A DNA stretch of 31,316 bases, from the NCBI GenBank assembly GCA_019677205.1, contig JAAMXY010004261.1, positions 1 through 31,316 on the forward strand, read 5' to 3'. This document shows, in pieces, positions 16,936 to 26,902 of the stretch (its first letter is position 1; each line of letters begins with the position of its first letter). This DNA comes from Pinguiococcus pyrenoidosus. Lineage: Eukaryota; Sar; Pinguiophyceae; Pinguiochrysidales; Pinguiochrysidaceae. Made by a program: the position numbers and the translations under genes. The notes under the pieces were generated by a model, which was given only the letters and a program-made list of their open reading frames with translations, was not told where the DNA came from and searched no databases.

Positions 16936-19014
16936 TCATATTCGCTCCAGCGTCTTGATTCCAAGCAGGTTCAGGCCGAGTTGCAGCGCTGCGGCCGTCA
17001 AACTCGCCAAGGCAGCCCTCGACTGCCTCACGCCCTCATCTTCAGCACTCAAAATCGGGCAGTTCTCGTAGAACGTGTTGAACTTCTGGCTCGTCTCGAA
17101 GAGCCATGCGCAAAGGATGTGGGGATACAAGAAATTCTCCACGTCATCGAGAATCTCCGGCATCTTCACGAGCGCTCGGGCCAGAGCCGCCTCCTCCGGC
17201 TCTCGCACAAGAAGGGCTGCTTTCGAGGCCGACTGCAAGTCTATGCCGGCCTGCTGCGCCTTCCGCGCTATGCCACGGACGCGCGCGTACGCGTACAGCA
17301 TGTATGGTGCGGTGTTGCCCGAGAGGGCCAGCATCTTGTCGAAGCTGAACTTGTAGTTGCTCTCCCTATTCATGCTGAGATCCGCGTACTTCACAGCCGA
17401 GATGCCGATGACCTTGGCGGTCGCATCGTCCGTCTCCGCACTGGTGCTTTCGCCGTCCGCTTTCCGCTCGTCCATGACATCCTTCGCGCGCTTCACGGCT
17501 TCGTCGAGCAGATCTTTCAAGCGGACCGTGTCCCCGGAGCGCGTCTTGAACTTCTTGCCGTCTTCGCCCTGCACCAAGCCGAACGGCACATGCTCGAGGC
17601 GCACGCCCTCTGGCGCCAGCTTGGCTTTGCGTGCGACTTGAAACACCGCGTCGAAGTGGGATCCCTGGCCCACGTCGGTGACGTACAGAATCCTGGAGGC
17701 GCCCTCGCCCTCGCCCTCTCCCTCCGCGCCCTTCTGCTTCGTACGCTGCTGCACTGCGGCGAGGTCGGTAGTCGAGTAGAGATATCCACCGTCCGACTTC
17801 TGCACGATGTACGGCTGGCGCCCACCGTCGCGGCTTTCCACTCCGTCGAGATACACGGCCTTGGAGCCGTCGCAGTCCTCCAGAAGCCCGCAGCTCTCGA
17901 GGGACTCCACCGTACCAGGCAAAAGGTCGTTGTAGAAGCTCTCTCCGCGCTCCTCCAGCTTCACGTCCAGCAAGTCGTAGATAATCTGGAACTGCTCGCG
18001 ACTCTGCTGGCAGAGAGCCGACCACGCCTTTCGCGAACTGGCTTCCCCGGCCTGCAGCTTGACCACTTCGTCCCTCGCCGTGCTTTGAAACGCTTCGTCT
18101 TCGTCAAAGCGCTTCTTCGCCTGCCTGTAAAACTCCACCAGGTCTCCCAGCGCCATCTCCACTGGCGCGCCATCGTAGTCTGCCTCCATGGACGCGATGA
18201 AGTCCGGCTGCTGCTCTTTGAGAAACGCGATGAGCATGCCGAACTGCGTGCCCCAGTCCCCCACATGGTTCAATCGCAAGACGTCATGGCCCTTGAACTC
18301 CAGCACCCTTGCGAGGCAGTCGCCGATGATGGTCGATCGAAGGTGCCCCACATGCATCTCCTTGGCAATGTTCGGCGAGCTGAAGTCCACCACGATCCGC
18401 TCTTTCTCAGCAGCTTCCACCTGTGCAGTCATTGTTTCGCAGCATGCAGATATGTCACACACCAGGAAGGACGGCCAGGCCGAAGAAACAGAAGGAGGGC
18501 TTCATGCTCCTGGGAAGAAACCAAGAAGCGGCGTCCAGAAGCGAGGATTGGCCATGCCCCGTACCTTCGCGATGCCCATCCTCTCGACATCATCCAGCGC
18601 CGACTTCAGAACCTCCGCCAGCGCCTCATCCCGGAACTTGATGTTTAGGAAGCCCGGCCCCGCAATCTCGCAGTCCTGAAACAGGCCCGACTGCGCCAAT
18701 TCGGCGTTCAAAGTGGGCGTCAGCTGCCCCGCCAGATCCCGGGGTTTCGCGCCCATCTTTTTCGCGAGGCTCAGACACACGTTGCATTGGTAGTCTCCGA
18801 ACTCCGCCTTGGTGGCGGGCGTGACCAGCGGGTCCACCGCTTGCATTTCCGCGCCGAACGACGTCACCAGCGCCTTGGTCACGCAGCTCTCCACTGTCCG
18901 CTTGAAGTTCTTCAAGCGCACTTGGGGCGCGGACTGCACACTCATGCACAAGCGGCGAGACAGAAACGCCATGCCAGGACAGACAAACATGCTGAGCAGG
19001 AAAAGGGAACGCAT
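16936..19014 (-). CDS. Arginyl-tRNA synthetase, bacterial/plant type, with plastid bipartite leader
   Basis: Class I synthetase charging tRNA-Arg. Two exons, 19014..18565 and 18420..16936, join in phase 0 over a 144-bp intron with donor AAG|gtacgg and acceptor gcacag|GTG. The product is 644 residues. The leader [21 protein letters not shown] is a signal peptide with a Met-Ala-Phe junction and basic residues, a plastid address of the secondary-red type. The N-terminal additive domain runs to about 145 and includes [16 protein letters not shown] and GPGFLNIKF. The catalytic domain has [20 protein letters not shown] (HIGH variant HVGH), [18 protein letters not shown] and the KMSKS-equivalent [19 protein letters not shown]. 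The anticodon-binding helices end [14 protein letters not shown]. Met24 (18945) could start a cytosolic form, so dual targeting is possible. No second ArgRS gene is visible here. Confidence 0.93.
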
Positions 19015-19459
19015 TGCGTAAATGACGCCAGAAGCGCCACAACGCCGCTACTTCAGCTTCAAAAGTCGCCAGCCAGCTCCGTCTCTCAACATTTAGATTT
19101 ATAACTACATTCTAAAATGTTTCGCATCAACCAATCAAGGCCTTCAGCTATTCGGAAGTTTGCTTCATGGAATCTCTCTTTCTCAGTCAATCCCATTAAA
19201 AAAATATATATAATCAACTTCCAAAGCGTCCGTGTTTTCCCGCGCAATCTTTTGGTTTTCCGTCGCGTCTTTTCGGCGTCGTTTCGCCCATTCCGCAAGC
19301 TGAAGACTGCTTTGTGGCCCCACACACCGCCAACGGAGGCAGGTGTGACACTGCAACGGCCTCTACACTACCTAGACAAGCTTGCTGCCGAAAGCATTCC
19401 TCGCCCGAGCGCTTCCACAAGGGGCGAACGCCAACGACGATCGCTGGAAGCGACCAAAA
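19015..19459. promoter_or_regulatory. Divergent promoter region, ArgRS / FANCD2
   Basis: 445 bp between two opposite starts. It is distinctly AT-richer than the genes, with ATTTATAACTACATTCT near 19094-19110 and AAAAAATATATATAATC near 19198-19214. Either could serve as a core promoter element, but no start site can be placed. Confidence 0.45.
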
Positions 19460-22400
19460 ATGTCGTTTGACGAAATCCTGAGCAGCTGCGGCGTAGTTCT
19501 CAGCCCAGAGACTCCCACGGCAGAGCCCAGCGTTGAACCGATCGTTTGCACCGTGCATCCGGCCAAGCTCCGAGCCAATCTGCACCGGAAGTTGCTCACG
19601 AACCGCAGCTTGGTCGATGGCTTCTTGGATGGCCTCGAGAAGCAGATGACGGACTTCGACTTCCTGCAGCGCGCCTTCCAGCCGCTCGCTCTTCAGAACG
19701 AGACGGCGGCCCAGCGGAGAAGCAGCGGCGACAGCTTGGTTCGGGTTCTCCTCGGCGTGGACATGCTGCAGAAGACGCTGGTGGAGATCTTGCTTGAGCA
19801 GCTGCCTCTACTGGCCGATGACGCGACCGACCGGGACGAGCGCACACTGATGTTGCCGAGATTGCTTCTGAAGCAGCTCAGGTGGTTGGAGCACGTCGTC
19901 GACGGCGCGGCACTGGCGCAGAAGCTGCTCGAATGCCTTGAAGTCTGCCCGGTGGCGATGCAGCGAGAGATCATCTTCTGCTTCCCGGATGTCGTGCCCG
20001 ATCAGGAGCATGCGTCCGTCGTCTCGCCGCTGCGAGAACTGCAACATCGAGAACCCGGCCTGCTCGTGGCGATCCTGGACACGTATTCAAACCTCTCCCT
20101 TCCCGACGATCTGCTTGGGAGCATCGTGTTGGAGTCGCTGGAGCTTCTGGAGTCCACCCACCCGGAGAACTTACCAGTACTCGTGCGTTTCCTGCTTCTG
20201 ACGAGCAGCTCAGAGAACCTCGACCAAGTCGTTGACGGTTTGCGGCACGCACTGAAGGGCAGCCTGGACGTTGGCTGTCCGTCGTCTTCGACGAACGACA
20301 GCGGCAACGAAGGAGGCTTCACTCAGGAGGAGATGGTGCTGAGTCATCAGGACAGCCAGCAGCAATCCAAGAGCCTTGGAGAGGCAGCGGCGTTCGGGGC
20401 GCTGACGCTGGACGCGCTGCGACACGGGCTGCAGTTCAAGGACAAGATCGCGAAGGCCTTCCTTCGCGACATTCAGAAGGGGACCGGCCGTCGGGACCAT
20501 TCCGCAGCCGACGTCTGGATCCTCGTCATCCTGTTCTCGATTCCGCAGCATTCCAAGAGAGCACTGCAAGTCTTCCGCACGAAGGTCCTCAGGTCGCACT
20601 TCACCGACGCGCTGATCATCGATTCCGTCAAAGGGCGATCGGCCACGCTGAACCTGCTGTTCTCGGATCTCCTGAAGCTCTGCGGCAGCATGCTCCGATG
20701 CCGCGAGCACTTCGCGCGACGCTGCGGAGTGTACCTCTACATTGCGCTGTTTCGTGAGTTTCGGGAACCGTTTGAGCGGGGAGAGATCGTGCCCGCGCTC
20801 ACGCAGCACTGTGGTTCGGGAGATGCGCGGCAGTGTGATTCTGCGCTGGAGGTGCTGCTCAAGCTTGCGCTGCCGCTTCCCAGTGGCGCGCCGAATGACC
20901 TTGCAGACGGCCTTAGGCCGTACGCGATATTCATTCGCGGCCTCTTGGACTACGTGCACTTCCTAACGGACAACCAAGTCCGCAGCATCTTCCAAGTGCT
21001 CTGCTTCCTGAGCATCGACTCGCGCGATCCGGATGCGGCGCCTGCTCCTGCGATGGACGAAGTGCACATCATCATTCGCAAGCAGCTCGCGCGGGTGAAC
21101 CTTGACTTTAAGCGCGTCGGCATCATCGGTGCAGTGGCCTACATCTCCGCGCTTGGGCAGCAACGGATGGATCCGGCTGGCCGGATGGGAGCGACGGTCA
21201 GGAAGGATTCGACAACCGATTCCGCGGACCCCTCCAGAACGGAGCAGGCGGCGGATGACGCAGAAATGGACCTTTGCAGTGCGTCCCTGGACGATGCCTC
21301 CGTCACCACGGAGTCTAAGCAGCTTGAGCCGGGTGGACCTGCGGCGGAGGAGATCTCGAGCATGCTGGCGCTTGTGTCACGAAGTTGCCGAGACAATCCA
21401 GCTGCCCTGGCGTTCCTCTTCGACGAGCTTACCTTGGCGGTGACCGCGCAGCGGCTCCACTGCTACGTCGTGAAGATGCTGAGAGAGACGTACACCAGCA
21501 TGCTGGAAGATCATTTTCTGGACGAGTTCTCGAGAGGGAGCATGGACAGCTCCCAGCAGTTGTCCGCGGACGCGCAAATCAAAGGCCAGCTTCACTTCAA
21601 CTTGGACGACGACGAAGCCGCGGCCTTCGTCCCGTTCCTGCATTGCGTTGCCAACACGAATCCGGCGGTCCAGACCAAGGTGGTGTTCGCATGCCCGCTG
21701 CTGCGCTTCGTCGCTGAATGCTTGATGAAGGAAGATCAGTCAGGCAGCGCCATCTCAAGCACTCAGGAGCTCAACTCGGCAACGGAAGCGCTGTATTCCC
21801 TGCTGGGCGCGCCGCTGCAGCTCGCCTCGGATCGTACCATATGCTCCTTCCGGGAACTGAGCCTCCCTGACAAGCAGACGGTGGCAACGGCGCATTGGCT
21901 GGCCGTAAACTGGATTCGTGAGCTGGTCAATATCTTCTGTCAATCGAAGGAGCTGGAGGTGCAAGCAAAGCTCGTCTGTCGATTTCAGAACCTGTGTGAG
22001 CTGCAACGAGATCTCCTGACGATGGTGAAGGTGGATCTGAAGTGCCTGCCGGTCCTGGAGCTTCTGGCGGACCGAGGTCCCTCGGGGTCCACGAGGACCG
22101 CGTCGCCGTCTAAGCGGAGACCCAGACGAGCTGCATCCGCGCTCTCGAAGCTTATTTCAAGCGGAATGAGCCCGGCTCAAGTGGAGAAGAAGCTGACGGA
22201 GGCGCTGGAGGACTCGTACCGACCGTTCCGCCACGAGGTTCTCGCCTGCCTGTCCCTCCAAGATCAGATCGTCCTCACCTTGAAGGACGGATTCATCCCC
22301 CAGGTGGAGGAGTACGCGCAGGCCGTCGGAGATGTATGCAGGAAGCCCTCTTCGGCGATGCCAACGAAGGCCACGGGAATGCTTCTCCGGGAACTGAACG

Positions 22401-24592
22401 GGCAGCTTCAGCGAAGCCTGACTCCCTCGTCGCAGGGTGGCGGGTTCGGAGGAGCCCGAAGGAAGGTCATTCGCCACGAGGAGCTTCCTGCCCACGTGTC
22501 CTTCCTGGAGCACAAGCAGAGCGCTTCGCAAGAAAGCACCTTGCATAATCTGGACGTGCTGAGCACGTTGTTGGCCAAAGTGCCGATTCCGCACATCGCC
22601 GGTTGCAATTCGCACGACCTCATGCACCTTCTGCAGGGCCAGGCGGTGTTCACTTCCCTGCGGCGCACGCTAGACCGCGTTCGCAATCTGCTGCTCGCAT
22701 CCGAGGATCTACTCGACGACGATCTTCCAGGGGAGGAGCACGATGGGGGGGATTTCGACGACTTGGACCAGTGGCTGCCCTGTCTAGACCTGTGCATGGA
22801 AGCGATGAAGCTTGTCTGCAACAGCAAGGAGCTGTGGGCAGCTGAAGAAGGGAGGAACTCGATCCGGAAGATGCTCAGCCAGTTTCTTCGGCGTCAGGCG
22901 ACGGGTGCCTTGGACAAGGACGAGCATCTGGACGATTCGAGCGAGGATAGATGCAGTTGCCTTGCCCGCGACTTTGAGGATGGTTTCATTTTCTTCCACG
23001 AGATCAGCGAATGCGTGCGGAGCATTGGCCAGGCGGTTCTCATGCTGGAAGCACTCGAGGCCATCGCGAATGCGGGTCTCCGGGATCTGTACGAGCGACA
23101 GTCTGGTCTGCCGCAAGGGTGGGTCGACAACGCGAAGCTGACGTCGCTGCACAACATCATCAGTGAGGACGCACTGTGGTACCTCTCGAAGGATTGGGCC
23201 AGGGCGAACCCAAAGTTTCGCTACCGTGCCGCCGATTTGGGATACTTCGTACAGACGTTCCTGAAGCTTTCACGAGAGCCGCTCGACGAGGTGGAGCGGA
23301 TGGCGCTGGATGTGCTACCGGGACTCACCTGCACGCCCAAGTGCGAAGGCCCCGCGGAAGGATTTCCGTCGCTGACCCCGGTGTCTTTTGTGCACTACCA
23401 CAGCGCTCTGCTGCGATGCATCACGCACTGCTGGCGGAATACGGACTTTTCCAGTGGGAAGGACTGTATGGAGCGCTCGCTCCTGGTCCTTCGCGCACGG
23501 AGGATGGTCAACCTGTTCCGCTACCTTGTCGTCCTCACGAAGAACAACCGCGCGCTGGAAAGGAACGGAATACTCAAAGACCTGCTGAAGGAATCGCGTC
23601 CTTTCGTTGAGGGCTTCGTCCGCTCCATGTCCGTCTTTCAGGAGTGGTGCAGCGAGGAGCAGCTGATGGAGGACGTCGGCCAGAATGTTTTCAAACCCTT
23701 GCAGATCGCGACAAGGCACCTGCAGAGCATCTGCGCTTACGCGAAGCAGATTCGGAACGAGCAGCTCTCGCGGGAAGTGCCTGCGATGAAGCGAGTCCTC
23801 GAACAGCTCATCTTCCGCATCAAGGTGTTTGCAAAAGCCGTCGGAACCACCGTCCAAGTTTCCAACCTGAAGAACCGAGGCATCGACGGAGCCGAGGTCG
23901 GTGCCGCTCGATCTAGCTCCGAAGACGAAGACGCTGCCGTCTACGACGGAGAGGACGACGAGGAACAAGAGGGAATGCGGGAGGAGGAAGTGCAGGAGGA
24001 AGAAGGTGAGGAAGCGGACGAAGAGGAGGGGGAGGGCGAGGACGGCGACGAGGAGGAGGAGGAGGAGGAGGCCGAGGGGGGTGAAGAAGAAGGAGAATGC
24101 GCTGTGGGAGCTGTGGGCGCTGCGCAAGAAGTTCCGCAGGCGGAGGCTGGGGAGGTCGAGTTCGACACGCCAGAGACACCGATTGCGAGCTCGACCGGCA
24201 AGCGCGCCCGGCGAAAAGCGCGGAAGCGCGTGGTGGACCTGGTGCAGGCGGAGGACGCGGAGGAGGACATGGACTGCTATGATCCGGAGCTACTTGCGGA
24301 CGATGGGGAAGACAGTGAGAACGACGAGAACGCGCCTCCGAACCGGAAGGGACGCCTCCGCAAGGCCAGCAAGCACCGAAGGAAAGGAAGAAGCGCTCGG
24401 CAGTTTATGATAGATGACTGTGAAGAAGACGAAGAAGAGGACAGCCTCGCAGACGACACGGTGATCCTCGACGAAGACGAAGACGAAGACGAAGAGGAGG
24501 CCGAGGCCGAGGCCGAGGCCGACGACGAGGAAGAGCTTGGGCCGCTGTCGTGGAACGACAAGTGGTTTTCGTCCTCTCAGGGCCTGGGCTAG
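19460..24592 (+). CDS. FANCD2: Fanconi anaemia group D2 protein (FANCD2) with extended acidic tail
   Basis: FANCD2 pairs with FANCI and clamps DNA after monoubiquitination in interstrand-crosslink repair. The ATG at 19460 (MSFDEILSSCG) gives 1710 residues in one exon, against about 1450 in human. The helical solenoid is recognisable throughout: QLRWLEHVVDGAALAQKLLE, EHASVVSPLRELQHREPGLL, YAIFIRGLLDYVHFLTDNQ, and VHIIIRKQLARVNLDFKR followed by VGIIGAVAYI. That last segment carries Lys541 (codon 21080-21082), in the place of the human ubiquitination site Lys561. Later matches include TVATAHWLAVNWIRELVNIF. From about 1487 the protein becomes an acidic Glu/Asp tail of about 225 residues with two basic patches (GKRARRKARKR, RKGRLRKASKHRRKGR). 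The tail has RVVDLVQAED and DTVILDEDED, which resemble SUMO-interaction motifs, and ends SWNDKWFSSSQGLG. FANCI is not in the window. Confidence 0.94.
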   Translation: MSFDEILSSCGVVLSPETPTAEPSVEPIVCTVHPAKLRANLHRKLLTNRSLVDGFLDGLEKQMTDFDFLQRAFQPLALQNETAAQRRSSGDSLVRVLLGVDMLQKTLVEILLEQLPLLADDATDRDERTLMLPRLLLKQLRWLEHVVDGAALAQKLLECLEVCPVAMQREIIFCFPDVVPDQEHASVVSPLRELQHREPGLLVAILDTYSNLSLPDDLLGSIVLESLELLESTHPENLPVLVRFLLLTSSSENLDQVVDGLRHALKGSLDVGCPSSSTNDSGNEGGFTQEEMVLSHQDSQQQSKSLGEAAAFGALTLDALRHGLQFKDKIAKAFLRDIQKGTGRRDHSAADVWILVILFSIPQHSKRALQVFRTKVLRSHFTDALIIDSVKGRSATLNLLFSDLLKLCGSMLRCREHFARRCGVYLYIALFREFREPFERGEIVPALTQHCGSGDARQCDSALEVLLKLALPLPSGAPNDLADGLRPYAIFIRGLLDYVHFLTDNQVRSIFQVLCFLSIDSRDPDAAPAPAMDEVHIIIRKQLARVNLDFKRVGIIGAVAYISALGQQRMDPAGRMGATVRKDSTTDSADPSRTEQAADDAEMDLCSASLDDASVTTESKQLEPGGPAAEEISSMLALVSRSCRDNPAALAFLFDELTLAVTAQRLHCYVVKMLRETYTSMLEDHFLDEFSRGSMDSSQQLSADAQIKGQLHFNLDDDEAAAFVPFLHCVANTNPAVQTKVVFACPLLRFVAECLMKEDQSGSAISSTQELNSATEALYSLLGAPLQLASDRTICSFRELSLPDKQTVATAHWLAVNWIRELVNIFCQSKELEVQAKLVCRFQNLCELQRDLLTMVKVDLKCLPVLELLADRGPSGSTRTASPSKRRPRRAASALSKLISSGMSPAQVEKKLTEALEDSYRPFRHEVLACLSLQDQIVLTLKDGFIPQVEEYAQAVGDVCRKPSSAMPTKATGMLLRELNGQLQRSLTPSSQGGGFGGARRKVIRHEELPAHVSFLEHKQSASQESTLHNLDVLSTLLAKVPIPHIAGCNSHDLMHLLQGQAVFTSLRRTLDRVRNLLLASEDLLDDDLPGEEHDGGDFDDLDQWLPCLDLCMEAMKLVCNSKELWAAEEGRNSIRKMLSQFLRRQATGALDKDEHLDDSSEDRCSCLARDFEDGFIFFHEISECVRSIGQAVLMLEALEAIANAGLRDLYERQSGLPQGWVDNAKLTSLHNIISEDALWYLSKDWARANPKFRYRAADLGYFVQTFLKLSREPLDEVERMALDVLPGLTCTPKCEGPAEGFPSLTPVSFVHYHSALLRCITHCWRNTDFSSGKDCMERSLLVLRARRMVNLFRYLVVLTKNNRALERNGILKDLLKESRPFVEGFVRSMSVFQEWCSEEQLMEDVGQNVFKPLQIATRHLQSICAYAKQIRNEQLSREVPAMKRVLEQLIFRIKVFAKAVGTTVQVSNLKNRGIDGAEVGAARSSSEDEDAAVYDGEDDEEQEGMREEEVQEEEGEEADEEEGEGEDGDEEEEEEEAEGGEEEGECAVGAVGAAQEVPQAEAGEVEFDTPETPIASSTGKRARRKARKRVVDLVQAEDAEEDMDCYDPELLADDGEDSENDENAPPNRKGRLRKASKHRRKGRSARQFMIDDCEEDEEEDSLADDTVILDEDEDEDEEEAEAEAEADDEEELGPLSWNDKWFSSSQGLG

Positions 24593-24657
24593 TTCTGGTT
24601 CCAGAGGCGATCGTCCGCAGCCTAGCGAATGGATTTTGGTACAGAAATAGTTTCAAG
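24593..24657. other. Very short convergent gap
   Basis: Only 65 bp separate the FANCD2 stop from the dynactin p24 stop, so the two transcripts must overlap at their 3' ends or share termination signals on opposite strands. Confidence 0.6.
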
Positions 24658-25333
24658 TTACCCACGCTGACTCGCTTCCTCTCTCGCGGCGACCTCTCTT
24701 TCCCAGTCTCGTAGCCGTGCATCCCATCGTAGAAACTGATTGGAGATACCTCGCATCTGAGCAGAGGTGGCGTGCAGAAGGAAGACCGGTTTGCAGCTTG
24801 TAAGTATACAGCATCTCTCTCCCACTCAGAACGGCGTTACGCACCAAAGAATCATGCAGTCTGGCCAGCTCCTTGGCGGACTGCAAAGCTGCGAAAGCCT
24901 GCGCTCGGTCCGGCGCCACTTTGACAGACATATCCTCCAGCTGCAGCGACTGCTGGGCGACGTGCGCGTAGTTGGTCGTGTCTAGAGCAGTGTCTCGAAC
25001 TTCTGCGATCGCAGCCATCTGGTCACAAAGACTGCGCAATCTGTGTTCGTCGGCAAGGAGACTCTCCCTTCTCTGCGCCAGTGTCGCCTGGCGCGACGGA
25101 TCTCCTGCGCCTCGACAGTATCTAAGAAAGCTCAGGATATCCCGCAGCTCATCGTCCAAGTCCTTGCCATTGGGCCCACTTGCCCCGCCGAGGCCGGCCA
25201 AGATCTCCGACACCTTCTGGCTAAGGTTGGACACCTGTGCGCTGAGCCCTCCGGAGGCTGCATCCGCCTGCTCAGGCACGCCCACCAGGTCTTCGAGCTG
25301 TCGCGTGCGGAGCACCAAATCTGGAAGCGACAT
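24658..25333 (-). CDS. DCTN3: Dynactin subunit 3 (p24) homologue
   Basis: Dynactin p24 sits in the shoulder of the dynactin complex, the cofactor of cytoplasmic dynein. I model two exons, 25333..24845 and 24756..24658, joined in phase 0 (donor TTG|gtgcgt, acceptor ctgctcag|ATG), giving 195 residues against 186 in human. Without splicing the frame runs into a nonsensical Arg-rich tail. With it the end reads LHDSLMRGISNQFLRWDARL, which parallels the human TMLLSKQFVQWDELL motif. The N-terminus DLVLRTRQLEDLVGVPE matches the human LQARVEELERWVYG helix. The whole chain is amphipathic helix, with no membrane segment. Identity is low outside these anchors, so the family call is good but not certain. 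It is tail-to-tail with FANCD2, 65 bp apart. Confidence 0.72.
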
Positions 25334-25503
25334 GATCAAGTGAACAGCGCTGAACAGTAGGAGAAGAAACGCAAAGGCTTTCGGCGCTCACACGAGCTTG
25401 AATCAAATCACTCAAAACAGGAAAGGTTTGTACCGAGCAGATCTCTCTCTCACTCGATGGTCTATAGTGACCAATGGAGGATTCCCCCTCTTAAATTGAC
25501 TTG

Positions 25504-25510
25504 TATAAAA
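25504..25510 (+). promoter_or_regulatory. TATA-like element
   Basis: TATAAAA in an AT-rich patch 369 nt before the sulfotransferase ATG. It would require a long 5' leader. Confidence 0.25.
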
Positions 25511-25639
25511 TGGTATATCTGATATCTGACACTGATCAGTACCGTATATAGTGACCTCTGGAAGAGTCTCTCTATAAACTTCTACTTCTTATACCACATA
25601 AGCAGTATAGGGTTATTCGTGGATCTCTCGGTCTTTTTG

Positions 25640-25641
<2 letters not shown>

Positions 25642-25676
<35 letters not shown>
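25642..25676. repeat. (CT)n polypyrimidine microsatellite
   Basis: TCTTTCTCTCTCTC continues as a CT run into an A-run. It could be part of the 5' leader or an intron polypyrimidine tract of the sulfotransferase gene. Confidence 0.9.
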
Positions 25677-25678
<2 letters not shown>

Positions 25679-25878
25679 AAACGCCAAGTCCACAGGATCT
25701 CGCTGTGCTACTGCGCACTCTGTGTGGCACTTGTCGTCAGATCGGAGTATATCCCATTCTGCAAAGGGACCATTTCAGCGCTCAGTCGCGCTATCGACAA
25801 GCTCAACCGCGATTTCGAGTGGCGCTCCTCAGCGACCGGACGGTCGAATCCAAAGCCTGTTGGAGCACTTTGCGGAGA

Positions 25879-26902
25879 ATGAGCTGCGTAGAAAGTCGAA
25901 GCAGAGCTTTGGCAAGGCGGCCGAGGCTCTTCCGACGCCTATCGACAGCGCTTTGGGCCATGGTGGTGTTCAGCTGCGACGCAAAGGCGGAGGAACCGCA
26001 GCGAGAGAAACCTTTTCTGTTCGTGCATATTCCAAAGACTGGCGGCTCCTTCGTGGAGAATGTGTTCGCTGAGCTGGGCATCAAGGTGGGCAGGAACTTC
26101 GATTACAGCCCATACGGTGGACGCACCGTGCCACCCTGCGCGCCGTGGCACGTGCCGCCCCAGTTCTTCCTTAACATCTCCTTCGACGACTTCATCACCT
26201 TCGCTGTGGTAAGTCTCTTCCATTTCGGCCAAACCTCCTCTACTGTGTGGAGGGGGAATGCCAAATCGTAATGCCACTATCTGTGAATTTTTGGGGTGGG
26301 TGGGTGGAGGGGGAAGGATGATCAGAGGGAGAACGCAAGAGAGACTGTGGGAATGCGCCATGGACAGCAAGTGTCGGTTGCTCTCGCAACCTTGATTGAC
26401 CCCTCTGTCTGCGTTCTTGCGTACGTAGGTGCGAGATCCTGTGGAACGAGCGTACAGCCAGTACCGATGGGGAACGGGACACCATGCCGACATCCTCCCG
26501 TATCGGAAAACGACTACATCGATCGAAGGATTCGTGAGGCAGTATTTCCAGCTGCGCAAGCCGTCGAATCCGTACATCCGCGCTATACAGCCGGGGTACT
26601 CCTTCAGAGCGATAGGCTTTGAAGAGGATTGTCACTTGCTTCCTCAAATCATGTACCTCTACGACGCAAAGGGCCAGAGGGTAGAGAATATCCTGCGCAC
26701 TGAAACGCTGGACGCGGATCTACAGGCTTTCGGGAAGAAGTACGGACTGGATATCCCCGAGCGCAAAAGGGTGGAAACGCCGGGGAAAGAGCGGCCATCA
26801 GGCTACAACCTCGCAGCGGATCTTGTCTCCGCGATCGAGACATTCTACGCCGATGACTTTGAGCTTCTAAATTCGCTTCCACCGTACTCGGCGAGCAACT
26901 GA
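25879..26902 (+). CDS. Golgi-type PAPS-dependent sulfotransferase
   Basis: Transfers sulfate from PAPS to a glycan or similar acceptor, presumably in the Golgi lumen. Two exons, 25879..26208 and 26429..26902, join in phase 0 over a 220-bp intron with donor GTG|gtaagt and acceptor tacgtag|GTG. The product is 267 residues. The 5'-phosphosulfate loop is FLFVHIPKTGGSFVENVF (Lys53), and the 3'-phosphate site is VVRDPVERAYSQYRW (Arg112), completed exactly by the splice. Both are hallmarks of the membrane sulfotransferase-2 family. A weak hydrophobic stretch, LSTALWAMVVFSCDAKA (21-37), may be a signal anchor or signal peptide. The rest (RAIQPGYSFRAIGFEEDCHL and the C-terminal helix) is typical of the family. 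The acceptor substrate cannot be told. The start is the first Met after an ambiguous upstream open stretch, so an extra 5' exon is possible. Confidence 0.85.

Larger units (their letters stand above)
25334..25878. promoter_or_regulatory. Divergent region, dynactin p24 / sulfotransferase
   Basis: 545 bp. It holds TATAAAA at 25504-25510, a TATAAA near 25574, a repeated ATAGTGACC (near 25463 and 25548), the 10-bp palindrome ACTGATCAGT near 25532, and a CT-rich tract at about 25642-25676. These look like core promoter and regulatory sequence. Which gene each serves is unclear. Confidence 0.45.

Noticed and set aside
16873-18648. 591-codon plus-strand frame
   Set aside because: Exact antisense shadow of the ArgRS exon, rich in His and Leu as expected from a reversed GC-rich gene.
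20210-20959. 249-codon minus-strand frame inside FANCD2
   Set aside because: Shadow of FANCD2, which has strong family conservation on the plus strand.
24653-24844. Unspliced Arg-rich end of the dynactin p24 frame
   Set aside because: The spliced alternative restores a family-conserved end and a normal length, so the read-through tail is intronic.
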